Both the position numbers and the translations under genes were made by a program. Below, in pieces: positions 36,241 to 45,018 of a DNA stretch of 64,000 nt. This DNA comes from Burkholderia latens. Lineage in GTDB: Bacteria; Pseudomonadota; Gammaproteobacteria; Burkholderiales; Burkholderiaceae. The stretch's first letter is position 1. Every line of letters begins with the position of its first letter. The stretch covers positions 496,001 to 560,000 of the forward strand of contig NZ_CP013438.1 of assembly GCF_001718795.1 (NCBI RefSeq). The letters run 5' to 3'. The notes under the pieces are model-generated. The model saw only the letters and a list, made by a program, of their open reading frames with translations. It did not search any database and was not told where the DNA came from.

Positions 36241-36627
36241 TCAACGGCGGGAAAGGAGCAGGCCCGCGACGAATGCGAGACCCGCGACGACGCCCGCGGT
36301 CTGCCACGGGTTGTCGTGCACGGCTTGCGATACGCGCTCGGCCGATTCACGCAGCCGGGCGGCCGCGGTGCCCGACGCGTAGTCGAGCGTGCTGCGCGCC
36401 TCGTCGAGGCGCGCCTGCACCCGCTTGCGCAGCGCGGCGATATCGCCGTCGCCATCGTTCTTCAGCAGGTCTTCGAGTTCGTCGACGAGCCCGCGCAGAT
36501 CGTCGGTCACGTCTGCATGCAGATCGCGGGCAGCTGCGCGCGTCGTGCGTCCCACGCGCCGGCCGGTGCGACGGATGTCGGACAGGCCGCGGTCCAGCTT
36601 GTGTTCGATCGAGTCGGTGAGCGCCAT
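36241..36627 (-). CDS. DUF883 (ElaB/YqjD-like) membrane-anchored protein
   Basis: 128 residues: a charged helical region (SIEHKLDRGLSDIRRTGR, then DELEDLLKNDGDGDIAALRKR) and a C-terminal GlyAla-rich membrane helix preceded by DNPWQTAGVVAGLAFVAG. ElaB/YqjD proteins tether to the inner membrane and bind ribosomes in stationary phase. ATG 36627 (MALTDSIEHK) has AGGAGG upstream; the longer ORF start is not credible. Confidence 0.88.
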   Translation of the reverse strand: MALTDSIEHKLDRGLSDIRRTGRRVGRTTRAAARDLHADVTDDLRGLVDELEDLLKNDGDGDIAALRKRVQARLDEARSTLDYASGTAAARLRESAERVSQAVHDNPWQTAGVVAGLAFVAGLLLSRR

Positions 36628-36976
36628 GGTGTTTATCCTCCTTCGATTTGATTTGCAGCCCCAGATTGCAGGCCAATTTGAAGATAAGACGAATCCCAGC
36701 AACCAGTGTGATTCACATCAGCCAATTGAGTTTCGAGACAAATTTTCAATTCGCCGGCAAGTTTCCCGGGAAGCCCCGCCGCACGGGGCGCGGCGGCGAT
36801 TGAAAAAATTTCGCAATCGCGAGCAGCAGCACGACGAGGCCGCTGCGCGACGCGAAAGTCCGGTAAATATGGCGTCGCCTGGCCAATCAGGTAAATAGTG
36901 CCGTTGCACGCGTTCTGTTGATGCAATTGCACTAATCGCCATGGCGTGCTTGAGCACACTTCGTGCCCGGGACGGG
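36628..36976. other. Intergenic region upstream of DUF883 gene
   Basis: 349 bp, more AT-rich than its flanks, containing the palindrome TGCAATTGCA (36922-36931). No ORF of interest. It presumably carries the promoter for the DUF883/SYLF genes on the minus strand; I could not fix -10/-35 boxes. Confidence 0.45.
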
Positions 36977-38782
36977 TCAGACCGCGCCTTCGTCCAGTGC
37001 CAGGTCGATGACGACGGGGTCGTGGTCCGATGACCGGTATGGATCGGGTGCGTAATAGGCTGCCCTTTGCGCCGCGGTTTTGTAATCGGGCACGGATTGG
37101 AGCGCGGCCGGTTCATCGGCGTTGATGTGCCAGGTCTGCGCGGCCCTCACGCGGGCGGCAAGCCGCGAGCTCGCGAGCGCGTGATCGAGGTTGCCCGCTT
37201 CGCCGCGGAATACGTAGCTGTAGCCGCCATGACCGGCGAAGCGGGCCACGAGGTTCGTGTACCCGTGCGCTGCGAGCGCGCGCAACGGGTCTTCGTGCGT
37301 GTAGCTGTTCAGATCGCCGAGCAGCAGCACCCCGTCGGCCGCGGCGCCGGTCGGCGTCGTCGCGAGCCACGCGGCGATGCGCTCGGCCGCGCGCGTGCGC
37401 GTCGCGTTCCAGCAGCCTTGGCCGTCCGATTGATCGAGATCGGCGCCGGCGGCGCGCGAGCAGTTCTTCGACTTCAGGTGATTGACCGCGACCGTGAACG
37501 CGCGGGTGCCGCCGATGCGTCGGAACGTCTGCGCAAGCGGCGGCCGGTTGCGGCCGTCGAGCGCGACGCTCGTCGCGCGCCCGGCCGCCTCGATCGTCCG
37601 GCTGTCGTACAGCAGTGCAACGGCGATCGCATCGCGCCCGAGCCGCGCGGTGCCGGGTTCGACCGCGCGCCAGCCGTCGCCAAGCCGGGCCGCGAGCCGC
37701 TGCACGGCGCTTGCTTCACCGTAGCCATTGTTCGCGATCTCCATCAGGCCGATCACGTCGGCGTGCAGCGCTCGTAGCGCGGCGACGATCTTCGCTTCCT
37801 GTCGCGCGAACGCGGCGTGCGTCTTCGCGCCGCGGTTGGCCGGATCGTCGAAGCCGCCCGCGCTGTCGCCATTGAAGTAGTTGAACACGTTGAACGACAC
37901 GACGCGCACGTCGGCGTCGGGATGCCGCGCGGGCGCGGCGGTCCGCGGGTTCGGCGCGGCGTCGAATACCGGAGCCGGCGCCGCGACCGGCTGCAGCCGC
38001 CAAGTGCCGTAACGCTTCTCCAGCACGCCGTCGACGCCGCGCACCGTGTAGCCCGCGCGCAGCGTGTTGGCCGCACTGAGGGCGGGTGGCGGATATCGGG
38101 CGGTCGCGGGGTTCACGCGGCTCGAGCCGTCGTCGAGCACGATCCGGTTGCGTGCATTGATCGCCGCCTGCGCGGCGGCTTCGGCCGGCGGCCCGACGTG
38201 AGTGGGCGCATACAGCCGGCCGTGGCTGAGCACGACGCTGCCGTAGCGACCCAGTTCGCTGGTATCGCTGACCGTCAGCGTTTGCGCAAAACGCACGCGC
38301 ATGCCCTCATGTGCGGCGAACACGGCGTCGTTGTCGACCGGCAGCGTCAGCGATGCAGGCGTGACGGTCTGCCCGCGTGCGCACACGGTTGCGCGGCCCG
38401 CCAGCGTCAGCTGCGTGCGGCCGTATTTGTGCTCGATCCTGCCCGTCACGTGCACAAGCTCGCCCGGACGGACGCGCGCATGCGGCGCGTAGACGAACAG
38501 CCCTTCCGGGACGCCGGGCCGATGCCGCCGCTGCGCGTCCGCCTGCTGGACGAAAAACCCGCGGAAGCCGCCGGCGCCGTTGAATGCGGCGGTGACGACC
38601 GCCTCGATCGACGTGGTGCGGCCGTCCAGCGGCGAGCGGCCGTCGGGGTGCCGGATGTCGGCGATTGCCATTGTCGCGCCGCCGCAGCCGGCGTTGAGCG
38701 GCAGCGCGGCGACGGCGGACGCGACGCACAGGGCGAGCGACGCGGCGAACGCGACCGCGAGCGGCGGTGACAGGCGTGACAT
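36977..38782 (-). CDS. ExeM/NucH-like extracellular nuclease (EEP family)
   Basis: A 601-residue secreted protein: Sec signal peptide (about 1-24), an OB-fold/lamin-like domain typical of ExeM (IEAVVTAAFNGAGGFRGFFVQ, then VHVTGRIEHKYGRTQLT), and a C-terminal endonuclease/exonuclease/phosphatase domain from about residue 290. The EEP catalytic parts are VVSFNVFNYFNG, LMEIANNGYG, VNHLKSKN, LLGDLNSY and the final SSDHDPVV. Members degrade extracellular DNA and can loosen biofilms. ATG 38782 is chosen because it starts the signal peptide; 38836 would put 18 polar residues ahead of it. Confidence 0.9.
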   Translation of the reverse strand: MSRLSPPLAVAFAASLALCVASAVAALPLNAGCGGATMAIADIRHPDGRSPLDGRTTSIEAVVTAAFNGAGGFRGFFVQQADAQRRHRPGVPEGLFVYAPHARVRPGELVHVTGRIEHKYGRTQLTLAGRATVCARGQTVTPASLTLPVDNDAVFAAHEGMRVRFAQTLTVSDTSELGRYGSVVLSHGRLYAPTHVGPPAEAAAQAAINARNRIVLDDGSSRVNPATARYPPPALSAANTLRAGYTVRGVDGVLEKRYGTWRLQPVAAPAPVFDAAPNPRTAAPARHPDADVRVVSFNVFNYFNGDSAGGFDDPANRGAKTHAAFARQEAKIVAALRALHADVIGLMEIANNGYGEASAVQRLAARLGDGWRAVEPGTARLGRDAIAVALLYDSRTIEAAGRATSVALDGRNRPPLAQTFRRIGGTRAFTVAVNHLKSKNCSRAAGADLDQSDGQGCWNATRTRAAERIAAWLATTPTGAAADGVLLLGDLNSYTHEDPLRALAAHGYTNLVARFAGHGGYSYVFRGEAGNLDHALASSRLAARVRAAQTWHINADEPAALQSVPDYKTAAQRAAYYAPDPYRSSDHDPVVIDLALDEGAV

Positions 38783-38986
38783 GGAGCGTTCCCCAGGAAG
38801 AAAATTCGCAAGTTCGGGAAAGCATCTTGACGGCAAAATCGCGTGCTGCGGACGAAATGGCCATCAGGCCAATGCCGAATGGCCAACGATGGCGGCAGAG
38901 CGCGCCAGGGCTGTTACGCTTCGCATCTGGCGCGTCATTCCGGCGCGCGCTCCGAACGCTTGCACGCGGCCCCTCAGGAGATCTCC

Positions 38987-39340
38987 ATGTCGTACATGCT
39001 GTTGATTGTCGAACCGACCGGCCAGCGCGCCGAACGCACGCTCGAAGAGGGCCAGGCGCTCTATGCGCGGATGGTCGATTTCGCCGAGACGCTGAAAGCG
39101 CGCGGCGTGCTGCGCGGCGTCGAGTCGCTGGAGCGTTCCGAGCGCGCGACGCGCGTGCAGGTGCGCGACGGCGAGACGCGCCTCGTCGACGGCCCGTTCG
39201 CCGAGGCGAAGGAAATGGTCGGCGGCTTCTTCATCGTCGACGTCGATACGCGCGACGAAGCGATCGAGATCGCGCGCCAGTGCCCGGCCGCGCAATGGTG
39301 CACGGTCGAAGTGCGTGCGGTCGGCCCTTGCTTCCTGTGA
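38987..39340 (+). CDS. YCII/DGPF-domain protein (first of two)
   Basis: 117 residues with the diagnostic DGPFAEAKEMVGGFF segment and conserved ARQCPAAQW. AGGAG lies six bases before ATG 38987. DGPF proteins are small ferredoxin-like-fold proteins of unknown activity, very often encoded beside ECF42-type sigma factors, as here (sigma gene at 40.3 kb). Confidence 0.9.
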   Translation: MSYMLLIVEPTGQRAERTLEEGQALYARMVDFAETLKARGVLRGVESLERSERATRVQVRDGETRLVDGPFAEAKEMVGGFFIVDVDTRDEAIEIARQCPAAQWCTVEVRAVGPCFL

Positions 39341-39465
39341 CGCCCACTTCTCGGTGTTAACCCTGATTCGTCGGGCTGCACGTCGATCCTGCGGTCTGCC
39401 GCCCGTCGTCCGTATGAGGCGCCGATGAACGGACGCCGCTTTTCACCGACGACAAGGAGTCAACG

Positions 39466-39888
39466 ATGCGATTCATGATCATGATCCGGGCGAACGCCGT
39501 GAGCGAATCCGACGCTTTGCCGGACAACCGGCTGGTCGAGGCGATGACGGCCTATCACGAGGAACTGGCGAAGGCAGGCGTGCTGCTCGATGCGAACGGG
39601 CTGCGGCCCAGCGCGCGCGGGTGGCGCGTGCGGTACACCAACGGCAAGGGCACGGTGGTCGACGGGCCGTTCGCGGAGACGAAGGAACTGATTGCCGGCT
39701 ATACGCTGATCCAGGTGCGCTCGCGCGACGAAGCGCTCGAATGGACTCGCCGGTTCCCGGCGCCGTTCGGCGCGGAGATGGAATGCGAGATCGAGGTGCG
39801 GCCGCTGTTCGAACTCGACGACCTGACGCCGAGCGAAGCGGTCGAGCGGTTCCGCGACCTCAACGTCGGGCGCGGCCACGCCGCATGA
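39466..39888 (+). CDS. YCII/DGPF-domain protein (second of two)
   Basis: 140 residues with DGPFAETKELIAGYTLIQV and TRRFPAPFGAEMECEIEVRP. It resembles the first DGPF protein over its whole length and is probably a duplicate. AAGGAG precedes ATG 39466. It is part of the DGPF-DGPF-VOC-sigma operon. Confidence 0.9.
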   Translation: MRFMIMIRANAVSESDALPDNRLVEAMTAYHEELAKAGVLLDANGLRPSARGWRVRYTNGKGTVVDGPFAETKELIAGYTLIQVRSRDEALEWTRRFPAPFGAEMECEIEVRPLFELDDLTPSEAVERFRDLNVGRGHAA

Positions 39889-39914
39889 AGCCGCTTTCGC
39901 CGGGAGCGACCGTC

Positions 39915-40328
39915 ATGCATCGAACGATCTTCCTCAGCCTGCCGGTGGCTGATCTGCCGCGCGCGAGCGCATTCTACGTCGGGCTGGGCTTCGACGTCGT
40001 GCCGGCCTATACGAGCGACCGTTCGGTCTGCGTCCGGGTCAGCGACGCGATCCTCGTAATGCTGCTCGAGCGGCCGTTGTTCCAAAGTTTCACCGGCAAG
40101 ACGATCGTCGATCCGGCCACGCACGTGCAGGTGCTGCCGTGCTTGTCGTGCGAGAGCCCGGCCGACGTCGATGCGATGGTCGTGAAGGCGCGCGCGGCCG
40201 GCGGCACCGTGCCGCGCGAGCCGCAAACGGATGCGGGCATGTACACCCACGAGTTTGCGGACCCGGACGGCCATGAGTGGGGCCTGTGCGCGCAGTTGGG
40301 CGCGGCCGCGCACGGGGCGGCGTCGTGA
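39915..40328 (+). CDS. VOC-family (glyoxalase/bleomycin resistance-like) protein
   Basis: 137 residues with the beta-alpha-beta-beta-beta VOC repeat: IFLSLPVADLPRASAFYVGLGF in the first half and MYTHEFADPDGHEWGLC with a metal-ligand pattern at the end. ATG 39915 has GGGAG upstream and starts like its relatives; ATG 39885, overlapping the previous stop, is the alternative. Substrate unknown. The stop overlaps the sigma-factor GTG (GTGA). Confidence 0.87.
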   Translation: MHRTIFLSLPVADLPRASAFYVGLGFDVVPAYTSDRSVCVRVSDAILVMLLERPLFQSFTGKTIVDPATHVQVLPCLSCESPADVDAMVVKARAAGGTVPREPQTDAGMYTHEFADPDGHEWGLCAQLGAAAHGAAS

Positions 40329-41593
40329 CGCTCGAGGCGACCCATCGTGCGATCGAGGCCGTCTGGCGAATCGAGGCGCCGAAGATCATCGCTCGCGCCG
40401 CACGCGTGGTGCGCGACGTCGGCGTGGCCGAGGAGCTTGCGCAGGACACGCTCGTCGCGGCGCTCGAGCACTGGCCTGTCGACGGCGTGCCCGACAACCC
40501 GGCCGCGTGGCTGATGACGGCCGTGAAGCGGCGCGCGCTCGACCGGGTCCGGCAGGAGTCGCTGCACGCCGCGAAGCGCGACCAGCTCGGCCATGAGATG
40601 GACGCGCTCGAAGCGCATGTCGTCCCCGACATCGCGGACGCGCTCGCCGATGCGCGCGAAGACGATATCGGCGACGATCTGCTGCGGCTGATCTTCACGT
40701 CGTGCCACCCGGTGTTGTCGACCGATGCGCGTGTCGCGCTGACGCTACGGCTGCTTGGCGGGTTGACCACAAGCGAAATCGCGCGTGCGTTCCTGTCGCC
40801 GGAACCGACGATCGCGCAGCGCATCGTGCGCGCGAAGCGCACGCTCGCCGCTGCGCGCGTGCCGTTCGAGGTGCCGGCCGCGGATGCGCGCCCCGCGCGG
40901 CTCGCGTCGGTGCTCGAAGTGATCTACCTGGTGTTCAACGAAGGCCACGCGGCGACGTCCGGCGACGACTGGACGCGCCCGGCGCTGTGCGACGAGGCGC
41001 TGCGCCTCGGCCGCGTGCTGGCCGGGCTGATGCCGGACGAAAGCGAGGTGCTCGGGCTGGTCGCGCTGATGGAACTGCAGGCGTCGCGGATGCATGCGCG
41101 CACCGACGCGCAAGGGCGGCCCGTGCTGCTGCTCGACCAGGACCGCAGCCGCTGGGATCCGCTGCTGATCCGGCGCGGCCTCGCCGCGCTCGACCGGGCG
41201 GCGAAGCTCGGCGGCGTGCGCGGCCCGTATGCGCTGCAGGCCGCACTGGCGGCGTGCCATGCGCGTGCGCGGCATGCATCGGAAACGGACTGGGCGCAGA
41301 TCGTCGCGTTGTACGACGCGCTCGCCGAAGTCGCGCCGTCGCCGGTCGTCGAGCTGAACCGCGCGGTGGCGGTGGGGATGGCGTTCGGGCCGGCGGCGGC
41401 GCTGGAAATCGTCGACGTGCTGCGCGACGATCCGGCGCTCGCGCGTTATCACTGGCTGCCGAGCGTGCGCGGCGACCTGCTCGCGAAGCTCGGCCGGGCC
41501 GATGAAGCGAAGGCGGAATTTCGCCGCGCGGCCGAATTGACCCGTAACGAGCGCGAAAGGGAATTGCTGCTGAAGCGGGCAACGGACGCGTGA
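40325..41593 (+). CDS. ECF-type sigma factor with C-terminal TPR-like extension (ECF42 type)
   Basis: This 422-residue protein starts with GTG 40325, overlapping the VOC stop. Residues about 1-170 contain sigma region 2 (DVGVAEELAQDTLVAALEHWP) and region 4 (LRLLGGLTTSEIARAFLSPEPTIAQRIVRAKRTL). The remaining 250 residues are a helical extension (VLEVIYLVFNEGHAAT, PYALQAALAACHARA, LPSVRGDLLAKLGRADEAK) known from the ECF42 group. No anti-sigma gene is adjacent. In that group the extension is thought to regulate activity and the DGPF genes are the targets. Confidence 0.93.
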   Translation: MTLEATHRAIEAVWRIEAPKIIARAARVVRDVGVAEELAQDTLVAALEHWPVDGVPDNPAAWLMTAVKRRALDRVRQESLHAAKRDQLGHEMDALEAHVVPDIADALADAREDDIGDDLLRLIFTSCHPVLSTDARVALTLRLLGGLTTSEIARAFLSPEPTIAQRIVRAKRTLAAARVPFEVPAADARPARLASVLEVIYLVFNEGHAATSGDDWTRPALCDEALRLGRVLAGLMPDESEVLGLVALMELQASRMHARTDAQGRPVLLLDQDRSRWDPLLIRRGLAALDRAAKLGGVRGPYALQAALAACHARARHASETDWAQIVALYDALAEVAPSPVVELNRAVAVGMAFGPAAALEIVDVLRDDPALARYHWLPSVRGDLLAKLGRADEAKAEFRRAAELTRNERERELLLKRATDA

Positions 41594-41780
41594 TCCGCCG
41601 CTCGCGGCGCGGCCTGGGCCTTGCCGCTATCGCGCGGATTGAAAAAGCCTATTGGGGGATGCGGACGCGAGCGCCTAGATTAAAGAGCACGATACGTGCG
41701 CGCTCGGCGCCGCATCGTTCCCCACATATATGATCGGCCCGGCGTCGCACGCGGCCGCGCCGACTCGAACGGAGGCGCAA

Positions 41781-42203
41781 ATGGCTCAACTCAAGGGCAG
41801 CAAGACCGAAGAGAATCTGAAGGCCGCATTCGCGGGCGAATCGCAAGCGAACCGGCGGTATCTCTATTTCGCTTCGAAGGCCGACGTCGAAGGCCAGAAC
41901 GACGTGGCCGCGCTGTTCCGCTCGACCGCCGAAGGCGAAACCGGCCACGCGCACGGCCACCTCGAATACCTCGAAGCCGTCGGCGATCCCGCGACGGGGC
42001 TGCCGTTCGGCTCGTCGCGGCTGAATCTCGAATCGGCGATCGCCGGCGAGACGCACGAATACACCGACATGTATCCGGGCATGGCCAAGACCGCGCGCGA
42101 AGAAGGCTTCGACGAAATCGCGAACTGGTTCGAGACGCTCGCAAAGGCCGAACGCAGCCACGCGAACCGCTATACGAAGGCGCTTGACGCGCTCGTCGAC
42201 TGA
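41781..42203 (+). CDS. Rubrerythrin-family diiron protein (no rubredoxin domain)
   Basis: 140 residues of four-helix ferritin-like fold with the diiron ligands in [35 protein letters not shown] and [10 protein letters not shown]. The usual C-terminal rubredoxin domain is missing, so electrons must come from a partner, plausibly the Fe-S protein encoded next. Members detoxify peroxide. GGAGG precedes ATG 41781. Confidence 0.92.
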   Translation: MAQLKGSKTEENLKAAFAGESQANRRYLYFASKADVEGQNDVAALFRSTAEGETGHAHGHLEYLEAVGDPATGLPFGSSRLNLESAIAGETHEYTDMYPGMAKTAREEGFDEIANWFETLAKAERSHANRYTKALDALVD

Positions 42204-42319
42204 CGCGAGCTGTCGCAGGGCCGCACGGTCGGCGCGGAATATCCCGCGGCCGTGCGTCGAACGCCGCCCGCTGCACGGGCGGCGGGTCCGCGCGCACGCG
42301 CGCCACGCTGGAGCGCCCC

Positions 42320-43657
42320 ATGCCCCACAAGGAAGGCAGTCTCGAAGCGCCGACCCGGCATCCGCTCGACTGGCAATCCGAAGCGTTCTATGACCAGGCC
42401 GCGATCGATGCGGAAATGACGCGCGTATTCGACATCTGCGCCGGATGCCGGCGCTGCGTGTCGCTGTGCGGCGCGTTTCCGGCGCTGTTCGATCTCGTCG
42501 ACGACACGCCGATGGGCGATATCGACGAAGTGTCGAAGGACGCGTTCGGCAAGGTCGTCGACCAGTGCTATCTGTGCGACCTCTGCTACATGACGAAATG
42601 CCCGTACGTGCCGCCGCACGCATGGAACGTCGACTTCCCGCATTTGATGCTGCGCGCGAAGGCCGCGCGCTACCAGCGCGGCGAAGCGCCGCTGCGTGAC
42701 AAGGTGCTGTCGAACACCGACGCGCTCGGCCATTTCGCGGGCATTCCGATCGTCACGCAGACGGTGAACGCGGTGAATCGCACGCCGCCGGCGCGCCACG
42801 CGCTTGAAGCGCTGCTGGGCGTCGATCGCGACGCATGGCTGCCGGAGTTCGCGCCGCGCAAGTTCCGTCGTGCGGCGAAGCGCTCGGACGGTCCGCCGGT
42901 ACGCGACGGCGAACGCACGCCCGGCAAGGTCGCGATCTACGCAACGTGCTACGTGAACTTCAACGAGCCTGGCATCGGCCACGATCTGCTCGCGATCCTC
43001 GCGCACAACGACATTCCGTACGAACTCGTCAGCCGCGAAGCCTGCTGCGGGATGCCGCTGCTAGAGCAGGGCAATCTCGCGGGCGTCGCCGCGAAGAAGG
43101 TCGTCAACATCCCGGTGCTGGAGCGCTATGCGCGAGACGGTTACGCGCTGATCGGCGCGATCCCGAGCTGCGTGCTGATGTACAAGAGCGAGCTGCCGCT
43201 GATGTTCCCCGGCGACGAAGCCGTGCGCGCCGTCGCCGACGCGTTCTGGGATCCGTTCGAATACGTGATCGCGCGGCATCGCGACGGCTTGCTGAAGACG
43301 GACTTCAAGCAGGGCCTCGGCACCGTGTCGTATCACGTGCCATGCCACGCGCGCGTGCAGAACATCGGCCGCAAGACGGCCGACACGCTGGCGCTCGTGC
43401 CCGATACGCGCGTGAACGTCGTCGAGCGATGTTCCGGGCACGCAGGCACGTTCGGCGTGAAGAAGGCGTTCCATGCGGACGCGATGCGGATCGGCACGCC
43501 GGTGTTCAACGCGATGGCCGAGCCGAAACCGGACTTCGTCTCGTCGGACTGCGCGCTCGCCGGTCATCACATCGCGCAGGGCATCGACGAGAAGGGGCTG
43601 CCGGCCGCGCCGCTCGCGCATCCGTTGACGCTGTTGCGCCGCGCGTACGGCATCTGA
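42320..43657 (+). CDS. Heterodisulfide reductase/GlpC-type iron-sulfur oxidoreductase
   Basis: The 445-residue protein has two ferredoxin-like 4Fe-4S sites near the N-terminus (CAGCRRCVSLC and CYLCDLCYMTKC, the latter followed by P) and two CCG-type domains (CYVNFNEPGIGHDL with ACCGMPLL, and VPCHARVQN with CSGHAGTFG). This is the architecture of GlpC/GlcF/HdrD-like electron-transfer subunits. It sits between a rubrerythrin and a DUF3501 gene, an association I have seen in many proteobacteria, and is a likely electron donor to rubrerythrin. Confidence 0.9.
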   Translation: MPHKEGSLEAPTRHPLDWQSEAFYDQAAIDAEMTRVFDICAGCRRCVSLCGAFPALFDLVDDTPMGDIDEVSKDAFGKVVDQCYLCDLCYMTKCPYVPPHAWNVDFPHLMLRAKAARYQRGEAPLRDKVLSNTDALGHFAGIPIVTQTVNAVNRTPPARHALEALLGVDRDAWLPEFAPRKFRRAAKRSDGPPVRDGERTPGKVAIYATCYVNFNEPGIGHDLLAILAHNDIPYELVSREACCGMPLLEQGNLAGVAAKKVVNIPVLERYARDGYALIGAIPSCVLMYKSELPLMFPGDEAVRAVADAFWDPFEYVIARHRDGLLKTDFKQGLGTVSYHVPCHARVQNIGRKTADTLALVPDTRVNVVERCSGHAGTFGVKKAFHADAMRIGTPVFNAMAEPKPDFVSSDCALAGHHIAQGIDEKGLPAAPLAHPLTLLRRAYGI

Positions 43658-43719
43658 CGCGCTCGACCCGCTTCGTTGCGACTACATCGACGACTTCCAA
43701 CGCTCTCCGAGGACATTCC

Positions 43720-44301
43720 ATGACGCTGACCCGCGATTCGCTGCTGACGCTCGAAGCGTACGCGAAGATCCGCAAGGCCGAACACGCACGGCTCGTCGCG
43801 TACAAGCGCCGCCGCGCGGTGGCGCTCGGCAACCATCTGCGCTTGCTGTTCGAGGATGAGACCACGATCCGCTATCAGATCCACGAGATGCTGCACATCG
43901 AGAAGATCTTCGACGAGGCCGGCATCGCAGGAGAACTGGAAGCGTATTTGCCGCTCGTGCCGGACGGCACCAACCTGAAAGCGACGCTGCAGATCGAATA
44001 CGAGCACGAGGCCGAGCGGCGGGCGGCGCTCGCGCGCCTGATCGGCGTCGAGGACCGCGTGTACCTGCAGGTCGACGGCCATCCGGCGGTGTACGCGATC
44101 GCAGACGAGGATCTCGATCGCGACAATGCGGAGAAAACGTCGGCCGTGCATTTCGTGCGGTTCGAACTGAGCGGGCCGATGCGCGCCGCGCTCAAGGGCG
44201 GCGCGGCGCTGTCGATCGGCTGCGACCATCCGGCCTATACGGTCGCGCCGCAACGCATGGACGCCGAAGTGGCCGCGTCGCTCGCAGGCGATCTGCACTG
44301 A
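43720..44301 (+). CDS. DUF3501 family protein
   Basis: 193 residues, soluble, with the conserved YKRRRAVALGNHLRLLFED and TIRYQIHEMLHIEKIF blocks and a final FELSGPMRAALKGGA segment. The function is unknown; the family is found almost always beside rubrerythrin and CCG-type Fe-S proteins, as here. Ribosome site GAGGA precedes ATG 43720. Last gene of the rubrerythrin operon; a 9-bp hairpin (44304-44327) without a T-run follows. Confidence 0.9.
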   Translation: MTLTRDSLLTLEAYAKIRKAEHARLVAYKRRRAVALGNHLRLLFEDETTIRYQIHEMLHIEKIFDEAGIAGELEAYLPLVPDGTNLKATLQIEYEHEAERRAALARLIGVEDRVYLQVDGHPAVYAIADEDLDRDNAEKTSAVHFVRFELSGPMRAALKGGAALSIGCDHPAYTVAPQRMDAEVAASLAGDLH

Positions 44302-44527
44302 CACGGTCGTTGTCGAAGCAACGACCGGAGCGTCGGCGCGCGCTTCGGAACTGCCGGACCGGCGCGCTGCCCGCACTGCCTGCATGGGTGGTGAAAGATG
44401 TAACAGACCTGCCTGCGCTTGCATGCCGGGAAACAATGTGCACCGGACGTCAGCAGACTTTCGCTACTCGCAGAGAAACAATAAAAAGATTGTGCACGGA
44501 GATAATTCGGTTCGGCCGAAATTGAAT

Positions 44528-44579
44528 GATTTACCGATCCGTAAATATCTTGTTACGAATTTATCCCGGATTTACCGAT
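44528..44579. repeat. Pair of 11-bp direct repeats
   Basis: GATTTACCGAT occurs at 44528-44538 and 44569-44579, 41 bp apart start to start (close to four helical turns), an arrangement expected of cooperative regulator sites. Confidence 0.5.
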
Positions 44580-44787
44580 TTCAGGCCGCTGCCCCGCAGA
44601 GTGTGACAGGCCAGGGTCGGAACCAGCCGGAACGGCCGTGGCGCGGTGTGGCGGCCCGCCCCGCAGAGCCCCGCCGGACGGGGCTTCCCAGCCACCCGTA
44701 TAACGATCGCGTAAAAAAATTCAACGATAAATGGATTGCGCATCCTTGGCAGGTTGTTTCAGTACGTAACATTAAGTCATTGTCATA

Positions 44788-44815
44788 TTGAGATAAACCC
44801 TGACGATGGTATGCT
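44788..44815 (+). promoter_or_regulatory. Putative sigma-70 promoter
   Basis: TTGAGA (44788-44793) and TATGCT (44810-44815) are 16 nt apart and face the gene at 45019. Consensus match only. Confidence 0.4.
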
Positions 44816-45018
44816 TCGTGCACAAAAATTCCCACATTGGAGTGAGACCGTGATTTGTGCGCCATTGCCGGGAATGGCGGCACCGTGAAAGTGCGGTGTC
44901 GCGCCGGCATGCACAACAATCGGATAACCATAATGTGCAACCGGCCGCCCCGTGACGCGATGCGTGACGACGGCGCCGACAATCGCGGCCCCGGCCTGGT
45001 CGCGTGGAGAAATCAACT

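Larger units (their letters stand above)
44302..45018. other. Long regulatory region upstream of the transposase-like DNA-binding gene
   Basis: The 717 bp are AT-rich in the middle. They contain a 9-bp hairpin right after DUF3501 (44304-44327), the palindrome TTCGGCCGAA (44512-44521), two copies of GATTTACCGAT (44528-44538 and 44569-44579) and a candidate promoter (44788-44815). No protein-coding ORF is credible. If the promoter is right, the untranslated leader is close to 200 nt. Confidence 0.5.

Noticed and set aside
44304..44327. Terminator after the DUF3501 gene
   Set aside because: The 9-bp stem is perfect but no T-run follows on the plus strand, so it is described only as a hairpin.
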